Shown here: piece after piece, positions 28,436-37,600 of the stretch
How the letters are laid out: the number at the start of each line of letters is the position of its first letter
Position numbering within the stretch: the first letter of the stretch is position 1
Source: Collinsella aerofaciens
GTDB lineage: Bacteria > Actinomycetota > Coriobacteriia > Coriobacteriales > Coriobacteriaceae
Length of the DNA stretch: 43,268 nucleotides
Direction: 5' to 3'
Assembly (NCBI RefSeq): GCF_902364945.1
Contig: NZ_CABJFS010000013.1
Span: forward strand, 1 to 43,268
The notes under the pieces: model-generated
Database searches by the model: none
What the model was told of the DNA's origin: nothing
Seen by the model: only the letters and a program-made list of their open reading frames with translations
Made by a program: the position numbers and the translations under genes

Positions 28436-28507
28436 ATGCGGTAGCGCCCCGCGCGGGCGTAGTAGAATCTGAGCCACTGGATTGCCCCGAGCATAAGGAG
28501 ATTTCCC

Positions 28508-28756
28508 ATGCATGATGTTGGAATGAACATGAGCCAGCTTGCCATGAGCGTCAAACAGGTCGACGACACCATCGAGCTCGCTCACGAATGGAGCCATCAG
28601 TTGCTACATGCGACCGAGAATTTTGACATGGAGCGCATCGGCGCCAAGCTCGAGGCCGCCATGGCCGCGTTGCACGAGGCGCATGACGCGCTCGAGGGCT
28701 ACGAGGAAGCCATCGAGGCCGACCACAACTCCGTCGGCTCCGTGAAGCTGGTGTAA
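28508..28756 (+). CDS. Small helical protein coupled to nikR
   Basis: An 82-residue acidic, helical protein without a recognised family. It has His, Met and Glu-rich segments (MHDVGMNMSQLAM; LAHEWSHQLLHATENFDMERI), no Cys and no signal peptide. AAGGAG lies 7 nt before the ATG. The stop is separated from the nikR GTG by one base, indicating translational coupling. His/Met/Glu content next to a nickel regulator could mean metal binding; this is inference. Confidence 0.8.
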   Translation: MHDVGMNMSQLAMSVKQVDDTIELAHEWSHQLLHATENFDMERIGAKLEAAMAALHEAHDALEGYEEAIEADHNSVGSVKLV

Positions 28757-28757
28757 G

Positions 28758-29270
28758 GTGGCCGAACACGAGCACGGCTGCGGGTACGAGCACGAGCATC
28801 CGCACGGGGCGGACGGTGACGCGGGCTGCCACTGTAGTGGCTCCGGCTCTGAGCTGGTCCGTTTTTCGGTTACCGCACCCGACGACCTGCTGCGCCGTTT
28901 TGACGAGCAGATCGCGCGCCGCGGCGACGTGGCCAACCGCTCCGAGGCCGTGCGCGACCTGATTCGCGCCTCGATCGCCAAGGAGCAGATGCGTACGCCC
29001 GATGAGCATGTTATCGGGTCGCTCACCATGATTTACGACCACCATACCGGCGACCTGACGCGCCGTCTGGACGAAGTGCAGCACGACTACACCGACGAGA
29101 TCGTATCGACCATGCACGTGCATCTTGATCACCACAACTGCCTGGAGATTCTGGCGCTCAAGGGTCGCGGCGAGCGTGTCTACGAGCTGGCCGACCGGTT
29201 GCTGGGGCTGCGCGGCGTTAAGCACGGCGAGCTCACGTGCGCCGCCACCAAGCAGAGCCTGGGGCTGTAG
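28758..29270 (+). CDS. nikR: Nickel-responsive regulator NikR with His/Cys-rich N-terminus
   Basis: A 170-residue repressor. The ribbon-helix-helix domain (VRFSVTAPDDLLRRFDEQIA, about 34-75) is followed by the ACT-like nickel domain with HxH and His-Cys ligands in STMHVHLDHHNCLEIL (about 117-131), matching E. coli NikR sites. An extra 31-residue N-terminus, HEHGCGYEHEHPHG then GCHC, is not in the 133-residue E. coli protein and could bind metal. The start is GTG, read through from the small gene upstream. It lies upstream of hypFCDE and so probably controls nickel-related genes here or elsewhere. No clear GTATGA-type site was found. Confidence 0.93.
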   Translation: MAEHEHGCGYEHEHPHGADGDAGCHCSGSGSELVRFSVTAPDDLLRRFDEQIARRGDVANRSEAVRDLIRASIAKEQMRTPDEHVIGSLTMIYDHHTGDLTRRLDEVQHDYTDEIVSTMHVHLDHHNCLEILALKGRGERVYELADRLLGLRGVKHGELTCAATKQSLGL

Positions 29271-29288
29271 CGGGATTTCCCACAGCGC

Positions 29289-29369
29289 ACCTGCCATAAA
29301 GGGACAGGTTTGTTTTGGCAGGTTTAGAAGTTTTACCGACCAAAATAAACCTGTCCCTTTTTGGTCGGT
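29289..29369. repeat. Inverted pair of GTCCC-loop hairpins before hypF
   Basis: Left hairpin: 8-bp arms ACCTGCCA/TGGCAGGT (29289-29296, 29316-29323), loop containing AGGGACAGGTTT. Right hairpin: 11-bp arms ACCGACCAAAA/TTTTGGTCGGT (29335-29345, 29359-29369), loop TAAACCTGTCCCT. The loops are reverse complements while the arms are unrelated. The pair fills the nikR-hypF gap. Confidence 0.85.
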
Positions 29370-29388
29370 TTTGACGAGGGGAAGCCAC

Positions 29389-31842
29389 ATGCGGCATGTG
29401 CATATTCATGAGACGGGCATTGTGCAGGGCGTTGGCATGCGGCCATTTGTGTATCGCGAGGCTATGGCGCATGGCATTTGCGGCTGGGTGCTCAACGCGG
29501 GCGATGGCGTGCACATCGAGGCGCATGCTTCAGTCGAGGCACTCGACGAATTTGTCACCGCGCTGTCGGAGCACGCGCCTGCCGCGGCCCGCGTTGAGCA
29601 TGTCGCTGTTGCAGACCTGGAGCCCGACGCTTGGGATGCCGACGATGAGCAGGTCTTTCGTATTGTAGCGTCGCAGGATCAGACCGTGCACACGACGCTC
29701 ATCTCCCCCGATATCGCCACCTGTGACGACTGCCTGCGCGAACTGTTCGACCCCGCCGACCGTCGCTATCACTACCCCTTTATCAACTGCACCAACTGCG
29801 GGCCGCGCTTTACCATCATCCGATCGCTGCCTTATGACCGAGCGGCCACGTCGATGGATTGCTTTCCTATGTGCCTCGAGTGCGCCGCAGAGTATGGCGA
29901 CCCGCTTGACCGGCGCTTTCATGCGCAGCCCGATGCCTGCTTTGACTGCGGGCCACATATTACCTGGCGCGAGGCGGCGGGCGACATGGGGCTCGAGGGT
30001 CTGGGGGCGATGCCGGCCGTCGGCAACACGCGCGAAACCAGCGATGCCATTATTGACCGCTGTGTCGAGCTGCTGGCCAGCGGCGGTATTGTCGCCATCA
30101 AGGGGCTGGGCGGATTCCATCTGGCCTGCAACGCCGCCAATGAGCAGGCGGTGGTCGAGCTGCGCCGTCGCAAGCGCCGCAGCAACAAGCCGCTTGCCGT
30201 TATGGTGCGCAGCCTTGCCGATACTGAACGCCTGTGCCATGTCGATGATGCCGAGCGCGACTTACTGGCCGGCAGCATCCGCCCCATTGTGCTGCTGCGC
30301 CGCCGTGTTGTTGGCGAGGGAGATTCCCCCGACGGCCTTACACTCGCGCCATCCGTCGCGCACGATCTACCCGAGCTCGGCGTCATGCTCCCCTATACAC
30401 CGCTTCAGCATCTGCTGCTTGCAGCTGCCTCGTCGCATGGCATGCACGCGCTGGTCATGACCAGCGGAAACCTGAGCGAGGAACCTATCGAGACCGACGA
30501 TGCCCTTGCATGGGAACATCTTGTTGCCGCCGGCATCGCCGACGCGCTACTTGGCAACGACCGTGCGATTCTCTCACGCTACGACGACTCCGTGGTACGT
30601 GTGGTCGACGGCACCGTCATGCCTGTGCGTCGCGCACGCGGATATGCGCCGCAACCGTTGTCGCTGCCGGCGCTCGACGGCACTGCACCCTGCGTGCTCG
30701 CCTGCGGGCCGCAGCAAAAAGCCACGATCGCGCTCACGCGCGAGGACGCCGACGGCCATGTGGCCTGTTTTGTGTCGCAGCATATCGGCGATGTCGAAAA
30801 CGGCGCGACCTTCGATGCCTGGAGCGCCGCCCGCGCACGTCTAGAAAACCTCTTTGACCTGACGCCTGCCGCCCTGGCATGCGACATGCATCCCAACTAT
30901 CTATCGAGCCAGTGGGCGCGTGAGCGAGCACGGGAGCACAGTCTGCCGCTTATCGAAATCCAGCACCATCATGCGCATATCGCGAGCGTAATGGCCGAGG
31001 CCATCGCCGCGGGCCAGCTTACAACCGACGCGCGCGTCCTTGGCATCGCCTTTGACGGCACCGGCGCCGGTACCGATGGGACCATTTGGGGTGGCGAGTT
31101 CCTTGTCGCCAGCCTTGGCGGCTTTGAGCGCGCCGCGCATTTGCGCGCCTGGGCCCTACCCGGTGGCGTAGCGTCCGTACGCGACGCTCGACGCAACGCC
31201 TTTGCCCTGCTCAGCGAACTTGGCCTACTCGAGCACCCAGGCACCGCTCGACTTTTGGACAGCCTCGACGAGCAAACGCGCAGCGTGACAGCCACCATGA
31301 TCGAGCGCGGTATCAACAGCCCGCGTACCAGCAGCATGGGGCGTCTCTTTGATGCCGCGGCAGCAATTCTGGGCATCTGCGACAAGGCAACCTACGAGGG
31401 CGAACCCGCCATAGAACTCGAAGCCGCCGCCTGGCGCGCGCTCGACGGTAAGACCGTTCGTCTCGACGGCAATCATACAGGCGTATTCACGTCTGCCGAC
31501 GACTCCCCCATCTTGGACCCCCAACCGCTCATCGAAGCTCTTCTGAATGGAATCGAGGCAGGCGCGCCGGCCGACCGGCTCGCCCTCGGGTTTCACATCG
31601 CCATTACGCACGCTACGACCCACATCGCACGCGAGATCTGTGATCACGAAGGCATCGATACCGTCGCGCTCTCGGGCGGTGTGTTCATGAACCGGCTTTT
31701 GCTTCAGCTCCTTACCCACGAACTCAAAGACGCCGGTCTTGCCGTCTTGGTCCCCCACGCTGTACCCGCCAACGACGGCTGCATCGCCTACGGTCAGGCC
31801 GCCATCGCTCGCGCTCGCCTCGCGCAGACGGCGTTGCGATAG
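29389..31842 (+). CDS. hypF: Carbamoyltransferase HypF
   Basis: An 817-residue enzyme that makes the carbamoyl-AMP and transfers the group to HypE, giving the cyanide ligands of [NiFe]-hydrogenase. In order: an acylphosphatase domain (about 1-90, ETGIVQGVGMRPFV), two zinc fingers (CDDCLRELF with CTNCGPRFT; CLECAAEYGD with CFDCGP), a YrdC/Sua5 domain (about 215-400, IVAIKGLGGFHLACNA) and a Kae1-like domain with HHHAHI and FDGTGAGTDGTIWGGEFL. ATG at 29389 is preceded by GAGGGGA. A much longer in-frame reading runs back over nikR and is not real. It heads hypF-hypC-hypD-hypE. Confidence 0.97.
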   Translation: MRHVHIHETGIVQGVGMRPFVYREAMAHGICGWVLNAGDGVHIEAHASVEALDEFVTALSEHAPAAARVEHVAVADLEPDAWDADDEQVFRIVASQDQTVHTTLISPDIATCDDCLRELFDPADRRYHYPFINCTNCGPRFTIIRSLPYDRAATSMDCFPMCLECAAEYGDPLDRRFHAQPDACFDCGPHITWREAAGDMGLEGLGAMPAVGNTRETSDAIIDRCVELLASGGIVAIKGLGGFHLACNAANEQAVVELRRRKRRSNKPLAVMVRSLADTERLCHVDDAERDLLAGSIRPIVLLRRRVVGEGDSPDGLTLAPSVAHDLPELGVMLPYTPLQHLLLAAASSHGMHALVMTSGNLSEEPIETDDALAWEHLVAAGIADALLGNDRAILSRYDDSVVRVVDGTVMPVRRARGYAPQPLSLPALDGTAPCVLACGPQQKATIALTREDADGHVACFVSQHIGDVENGATFDAWSAARARLENLFDLTPAALACDMHPNYLSSQWARERAREHSLPLIEIQHHHAHIASVMAEAIAAGQLTTDARVLGIAFDGTGAGTDGTIWGGEFLVASLGGFERAAHLRAWALPGGVASVRDARRNAFALLSELGLLEHPGTARLLDSLDEQTRSVTATMIERGINSPRTSSMGRLFDAAAAILGICDKATYEGEPAIELEAAAWRALDGKTVRLDGNHTGVFTSADDSPILDPQPLIEALLNGIEAGAPADRLALGFHIAITHATTHIAREICDHEGIDTVALSGGVFMNRLLLQLLTHELKDAGLAVLVPHAVPANDGCIAYGQAAIARARLAQTALR

Positions 31843-31973
31843 GCTGTTTTGCCAGCCTGCGCGCCGCCGTCTCACAGGTGTAACGCGTTTGCTCGTGACT
31901 CCCGCGAGCGCTACCATCAACTGATGGATAATTAGGCGCCTATCCAGCGCAAAACGTATAAAAGGGGAACATT

Positions 31974-32234
31974 ATGTGCCTTGCCGTTCCCGGTAAAGTG
32001 GTCAAACGCGACGACGACCTTAAGGCGACCGTCGACATGATGGGCATCGAGCGCCCCGTTTCGCTGCGCCTCGTGCCGACGGCACGGGTAGGCGACTATA
32101 TTCTCGTGCACGCCGGCTTTGGCATTCAGATTGTTGACGAGCAGGAAGCCCAAGAGACACTCGAGCTCGTCAATACCATGACCGAGCTGGCCGAAGAGGA
32201 CCAGCTCGCCACCAACCCGGCCGAGGCATACTAG
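31974..32234 (+). CDS. hypC: Hydrogenase assembly chaperone HypC
   Basis: An 86-residue partner of HypD that carries the Fe(CN)2CO unit to the hydrogenase large subunit. It begins MCLAVPGKV; Cys2 is the essential metal ligand. AGGGGA lies upstream. The stop and the hypD GTG overlap by one base (TAGTG). The C-terminal 15 residues are an acidic extension. Confidence 0.97.
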   Translation: MCLAVPGKVVKRDDDLKATVDMMGIERPVSLRLVPTARVGDYILVHAGFGIQIVDEQEAQETLELVNTMTELAEEDQLATNPAEAY

Positions 32235-33346
32235 TGGCGGCGGCGCAGCCGGTTCGCTCCGGTATCGACTTTTCGGCATTTCGCGACCCCAAGCTGGCTC
32301 GCGAGCTCATCGATCGTATTCATGAGCTTGTCGGCAACCGCAGCATCAACCTTATGGAAGTCTGCGGTACGCATACCGTGAGCATTGGCCGCTATGGCTT
32401 TCGCTCCATTATGCCGACGGGACTCAAACTGCTAAGCGGCCCGGGGTGCCCCGTTTGCGTCACCGCCAACCGCGACATCGATCACGCAATCGCGCTTTCC
32501 AACATGGACGGTGCCATCATCACCACCTTTGGCGACATGATGCGCGTGCCCGGATCGTCCACCTCGCTTGCCGCGCAAAAGGCAGCGGGGCGCGACATCC
32601 GCATCGTCTACTCTCCGCTCGACGCACTCGACATTGCCGAGCAAAATCCCGAACGCCCGGTCATCTTTATGGGTGTTGGCTTTGAGACCACAACGCCCAC
32701 CATTGCCGCCGCTATCCTGGAGGCTGACGCGCGCGGGCTCCAGAACTTCTCGGTCTACTGTGCTCACAAGACCACGCCGCCGGCTCTGCGTGCGATCTCC
32801 AACGACCCCGAGACGACCATCGACGGCTTTATCCTGCCTGGTCACGTCGCTACCATCACAGGCCTGGCACCCTTTGGGTTTTTGGTCGATGAGTTCGAGA
32901 CCCCCGGCGTAGTCACCGGGTTTGAGCCGGTCGATATCCTGCAGGGCATCTGCACGCTGGTCCAGATGGTTGTCGAGAACAGGCCCGCAATCGACAACGC
33001 CTACCGCCGCGGCGTCAATGCAGACGGCAATCCCGTGGCGCGCCAACTGGTCGAGCAGGTGTTTGAGCCGTGCGACACCACGTGGCGCGGACTGGGACCG
33101 ATTGCGGCTTCGGGTCTTTCCATCCGACCCGAATTCGCGCGCTTTGATGCCGGCGCCCGCTTTGATGTGCCCGTTGAGGCGACGGTCGAGCCACGCGGGT
33201 GCCGCTGCGGCGACGTGCTGCGCGGAGCCATCACGCCGAGCGACTGCCCGCTGTTCGGCCACGCATGTACGCCCGAACACCCCGTCGGCCCCTGCATGGT
33301 GAGCTCCGAAGGCAGCTGCGCGGCGTACTTTAGATACCGCGACTAG
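32234..33346 (+). CDS. hypD: Hydrogenase iron-cofactor assembly protein HypD
   Basis: A 370-residue [4Fe-4S] scaffold on which the Fe(CN)2CO unit is built with HypC and HypE. Key motifs are EVCGTHT near 44, LSGPGCPVCVT near 68, GFETTTPT near 150 and the C-terminal cluster RGCRCGDVL...GPC...SCAAYFRY. The start is GTG, overlapping the hypC stop; the first homologous residues lie close behind. Full length for the family. Confidence 0.97.
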   Translation: MAAAQPVRSGIDFSAFRDPKLARELIDRIHELVGNRSINLMEVCGTHTVSIGRYGFRSIMPTGLKLLSGPGCPVCVTANRDIDHAIALSNMDGAIITTFGDMMRVPGSSTSLAAQKAAGRDIRIVYSPLDALDIAEQNPERPVIFMGVGFETTTPTIAAAILEADARGLQNFSVYCAHKTTPPALRAISNDPETTIDGFILPGHVATITGLAPFGFLVDEFETPGVVTGFEPVDILQGICTLVQMVVENRPAIDNAYRRGVNADGNPVARQLVEQVFEPCDTTWRGLGPIAASGLSIRPEFARFDAGARFDVPVEATVEPRGCRCGDVLRGAITPSDCPLFGHACTPEHPVGPCMVSSEGSCAAYFRYRD

Positions 33347-33394
33347 CCCGGACGCCCCCGCGTACCGGCACCACCCACGATTGGAGTTTTCGAT

Positions 33395-34429
33395 ATGTCC
33401 CATAGCGTTACCGATAGCACCGTCCTGCTGGGCCACGGCTCCGGCGGCCAGATGATGAAGCGCATTATCGATGAGGTCTTTCTGGATGCCTTTGGGTCGC
33501 CCGAGCTGCTTGCAGGCAACGATGCCGGTGTCGCCGCACTGCCCGCAAGCGGGCGAATCGCCATGTCGACCGACAGCTTTGTGGTAACGCCGCAGTTCTT
33601 CCCCGGCGGCAATATCGGCCGCCTCGCCGTATGTGGAACCGTCAACGACGTCGCGACCTCAGGCGCTAACGTGCGCTACCTCTCATGCGGCTTTATCCTC
33701 GAAGAGGGCTATCCCATGGATAAGCTGCGCCAGATTGTGCAAACCATGGCCGAAACAGCGCGCGAGGCGGGCGTGGCGATCATCACCGGCGACACCAAAG
33801 TGGTTGAGCGCGGCGGGGCCGACGGTGTCTACATCAATACCGCCGGCGTGGGCGAAGTGCCCGCGGGCGTAGCGCTCAGCGGTGCCAACTGTCGGCCCGG
33901 CGATGTCATCCTGGTGTCGGGTACGCTAGGCGACCACGGCATCGCCATCATGAGCCAGCGCGAGGGCTTGGCGTTTTCGAGCAACATCGGAAGCGACGCT
34001 GCGCCGCTCAATCATCTGATTGCCGACGTGCTCGCCGCTGCCCCCGACACCCGCTGCTTCCGCGACCCCACGCGCGGCGGCCTGGCATCCACGCTCAACG
34101 AGTTTGCCCAGGCCAGCGGCGTTGCTATGGAGATCGACGAGGATACCGTGCCCGTGCGCCCCGACGTGCAGGCGGCATGTGAGATGCTCGGCTACGATGT
34201 GCTGCAGGTGGCAAACGAGGGCAAGATGGTCGCCGTGGTGCCTGCTGAACAGGCCGATGCCGCGCTGGCCGCCATGCGCGCCGCCCGCTACGGCGAGAAT
34301 GCCGCCATTATCGGTCGCGTGCTGCCGCTTGCCGAGGACGCCCGCCCCGCTGTGCGCGTGCGCACCGGCTGGGGATCGACCCGCATCCTCGACATGCTCG
34401 TAGGAGAGCAGCTGCCGAGAATTTGCTAG
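33395..34429 (+). CDS. hypE: Hydrogenase expression/formation protein HypE
   Basis: A 344-residue ATP-dependent dehydratase that converts the carbamoyl on its own C-terminal Cys into a thiocyanate, the source of the cyanide ligands. The N-terminal AIRS/PurM domain opens with LLGHGSGG and has GNDAGVAAL; the C-terminal end is the invariant PRIC with Cys344 last. TTGGAG precedes the ATG. It is the last gene of the hyp operon and is followed by a terminator at 34519. Confidence 0.97.
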   Translation: MSHSVTDSTVLLGHGSGGQMMKRIIDEVFLDAFGSPELLAGNDAGVAALPASGRIAMSTDSFVVTPQFFPGGNIGRLAVCGTVNDVATSGANVRYLSCGFILEEGYPMDKLRQIVQTMAETAREAGVAIITGDTKVVERGGADGVYINTAGVGEVPAGVALSGANCRPGDVILVSGTLGDHGIAIMSQREGLAFSSNIGSDAAPLNHLIADVLAAAPDTRCFRDPTRGGLASTLNEFAQASGVAMEIDEDTVPVRPDVQAACEMLGYDVLQVANEGKMVAVVPAEQADAALAAMRAARYGENAAIIGRVLPLAEDARPAVRVRTGWGSTRILDMLVGEQLPRIC

Positions 34430-34518
34430 CGGCTGCTCTGCAAGCTGCTCAGCATCCGGCCACAATCGGCCCGCCCATTTTCACTGGGACGTTGGCCCAC
34501 TCAAACTGCGGGGAGATG

Positions 34519-34559
34519 GAAGGGCCCTCCTGCCGAGCTGATCGGTAGGAGGGCCCTTC
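34519..34559. terminator. Bidirectional terminator hypE / surface protein
   Basis: An 18-bp stem (34519-34536 with 34542-34559; one G-T pair) with a 5-nt loop, between two convergent genes. The GAAGGGCCCTCC arms are GC-rich and no long T-run follows. Confidence 0.82.
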
Positions 34560-34610
34560 GCTTTGCAAGACCATACTCCTTGCAGTATTTACCTGGTAGG
34601 CAGAGGCTCG

Positions 34611-37600
34611 CTACGCCGCGCGGCGTTTGGTGTAGACAAACCAGCCGCCGACGGCCCCGATACCGACGATGCCCACGGCAACGCCAGCGATGGCAAAGCC
34701 GTTTGGACCCGCGTCCGCAGCCTTGTTGGCGGCGCCGGCGCTCAACGCGGCGGTCTTGCCGGACGTACCCGACTTTTTGCCGCTCTTGTCTGTCTTACCG
34801 GCGACGGAAGACTCCGTCAAATCCTTCTTGCCGGATTCAGCCTCGTCCTTGGAATCGCCAGCTGCCTTGGCGCCCTCGCGCGAGGAAGCACCGGCCATCT
34901 TGGCGGCCACAGGAGCCATTACGCCCGCAAAACCGCCGGTCCCGTTGCCGGCACCGCCGTCCGACCCGGCACCCGGCGTCAGGACGCCCGGCGCCACCGT
35001 GGGCTTCTGCGGGTCCTTGCTGCTCGAGCCCTTGCCCGCCGTCACGGCCGTCTTCCAGGCAATCGTCTCTCCCGAGGAGACACGATATGTCGTGAGCGCG
35101 CGGAGCGCCTGCTCGGTCGCCATGGCGTTGGCCGCGCCGCCCTTGCTGTGCGCATAGCCGTTGCCGCCGTCCACGCGGTACAGGTCCAGCGCGCAGACCA
35201 CGTTGGTCACAGCATTTGCAAACCCGTTGACGGGGTTGGCCGGGTCTCGGTCGAGCGAAAGCAGCGCGAGGATCACCTGGGCATTGGCCTCGGCAGAGCC
35301 GAAGTCACAGGTACCCGCGCTCATCCTGCCCTTGAGGTAGGAGAGGCCGTTCTCGATGGCAGCATCGACCTTGGTGTCGCCCGCATAGGGCGCCACGGCC
35401 TGGATCGCCATGGCCGTCAGGTCCACGTCGCCCAGCCGCGTACCTTCCACAGCGTCGCCGCTACCGAGGAGCTCACAGACGGCGTCCACGAGGCTCGCGC
35501 GCGTCCAGGCGGAACCGGCGGGCGCATCCGAGCCGCTCGCATTGAGCGCCATCAGTGCGAAGATCTTCTCGTTGGCGCGCGTCATATCGGTGCGGCCGCA
35601 GATGAGCTCGACCAGGTTGACGCCGTCATAGTCGGTGATGTCCTCGCCGATGGCGGAGAGAGCAAGCGCCACACGCTCGGTCTCAGTCAGAGCGCAGGTC
35701 GCACTCCCCCACTCGGCCTTGTGCTCGGCCAGCGAGGCGCGGTAGTTATCGAGCAGTTTGGAATCGATCTTGCGGCCCGCCTTGGCAAAGTCGTAGATCT
35801 CCCACTCGTCGCCATACTGGAAGGCGTCGGAGCTGCGGCGCGCGTCGATGAACGCAGCGGCAGCATCGATGCCCGCCGAGGCGGACTCACTCGTGGCGGG
35901 GCTCGCGGCCACACCGGCCACGGTGATGGTAAGCGTCACGGGCTCGGCACCGGCAGTCGTGTCCACCGGCGTACCCGTCGCGACCACCGTGCCGGCCGAA
36001 AGCGCCGTCACCATGTAGTCGCTCGAGGCCACGTACAGGCCGTCATCGGGAGCGCCGTCGACGTGCTTCCAGGCGCCCTTCTCGTTGCGGTCGATGCTCA
36101 CAATACCCGTGGCGTCCTTGTCGTCGAGCGTCTTGAACGACCAGGTGAGGCCGGGCTCGGTCACGCTCCAGCCATCCGCGTCGTTCTTACCGGTAAAGGT
36201 CAGGTCGAGCTTTTGCGCCGAGCCGGCCTTGAGGTAGAGGCTGCCCGTACCGGCCGTCACGCTCGTAAGCGGATTTTGGTAGGCATAGGTCACGTCGCAC
36301 GACGCGCTGATGGCCTTGCCCTCGGCGTCCGTGTCGGGCAGCGTCGCGGTAAACGTGGTGGCGCCGGCCTTGTACGCCGTGTAGCCAATCTCGCCCGCGG
36401 TGGTGTAGGCTGCCACGGCAGGGTCGCTGCTCGTCACGGTAAAGTTGTCGCGGTTGGTGGCGTTGTCGGGCGTCACCACCGGGCGCGCGTGATCGGTCAA
36501 AAACGCGCCGCGCTCGGAGAGTGGGCTGCGGCCCTGCAGGTAGACGGTGGCGCCGTCCTCGTTATAGCCCATCGAGATGGACGTGGCGGCCACGGCTTCT
36601 GACGTCAGCGTCACGCTCTTGGAGCCGGCGCCCGCAGATGCGGCGTCGCGCGGGGTAACGGTGATCGTGGCACTGCCGGCATGCTTGAAGTAAAAGCAGG
36701 CCGAGTAGTCGTTGCTGTAGATGGTCGTAGGATCGCTCGAGGCAAAGTGGAAGCGGCTGAACGAGACGGGCACGTACTCGCCCTTATCGGCGTCGACGTA
36801 ATGCACGCGAATCTCGAGGTTGCGCACCTCGGAGCCCTGGACGGTAGCCGCACCATCGGTCACGTTGCTCACGGTGCCGTCGGAGGCACGATACCACAGC
36901 TCAAAGTCGTCGAACTGTTTGGCCTTGGCCTTGATCTTGATGGTAGCCACGGTCTGCTCGGAGCCATCGGCCTTGTGCTCGGTGGCGGTCACCGTGCCGG
37001 TAGCGTTGTCGTAGACATAGAGCTCTCCCGTGGACTCGTTGATGCCGATGTTGCCGCGGTTGGCGTCATCGGTGCCCCAGGTGATGGTGCTCGTGGCCGG
37101 GACGCCCTTAAGTGCAAAGACGCCAAGTTTGCGGTAGGCGTCCACAGCATCAGGCGAAACCTCGAGCATATGGCCGGCAACCGTCTGGCTGGTGCCGTCG
37201 TTGGCCGTGAAGCTCACGGTGTAGGCGTCCTCGGGCGTGGTGTCCTCGGGCGCCTGGTAGCTGTTGCCCGAGCCAAAGACCGGCGTGCCATTTTTATCGA
37301 TACCCCAGCTGCTGCCGTTGGCGCCGCAGTTGGCGTTGATAAGATCGGCGAAGGCATCGGTGGCCATGTCAGCGGGGTCGACAGCATAGGAGTTGACGAG
37401 CGCCGAGGCGGGAGCGCCCATCTTGTTGGTGAGGAATGCGCCCCAGTAGGTGTTGACGAGCTGGCCCGCGCTATAGGTCGCGAACAGCGCGCCCGCCGTG
37501 CCCTTGGAGGTCGAAACGCAGTTGGACACGATGCCGCCGTCGAGCGTGCGCGCAAAGCCCGCTACGCCCTTGCCGGTCACGCTCGTGGAGCAGTTGAGCA

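Noticed and set aside
28436..28507. NikR operator before the small gene-nikR unit
   Set aside because: No GTATGA/TCATAC pair at the expected spacing was visible; NikR may act on a gene outside the window.
29125..29388. N-terminal extension of hypF over the end of nikR
   Set aside because: It overlaps nikR in another frame, and HypF homology starts at MRHVHIHETG with its own ribosome-binding site.
34611..34720. LPxTG sorting signal in the large surface protein
   Set aside because: The C-terminus has a hydrophobic span and KRRAA tail but no LPxTG or LAxTG pentapeptide before it. Only the C69 protein has LAKTG.
34563..36602. A 679-codon plus-strand open frame opposite the surface protein
   Set aside because: His/Arg/Gly-rich shadow without a ribosome-binding site or family features. 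Similar shadows opposite dnaK, the flavoprotein and the hydratase were left out for the same reason.
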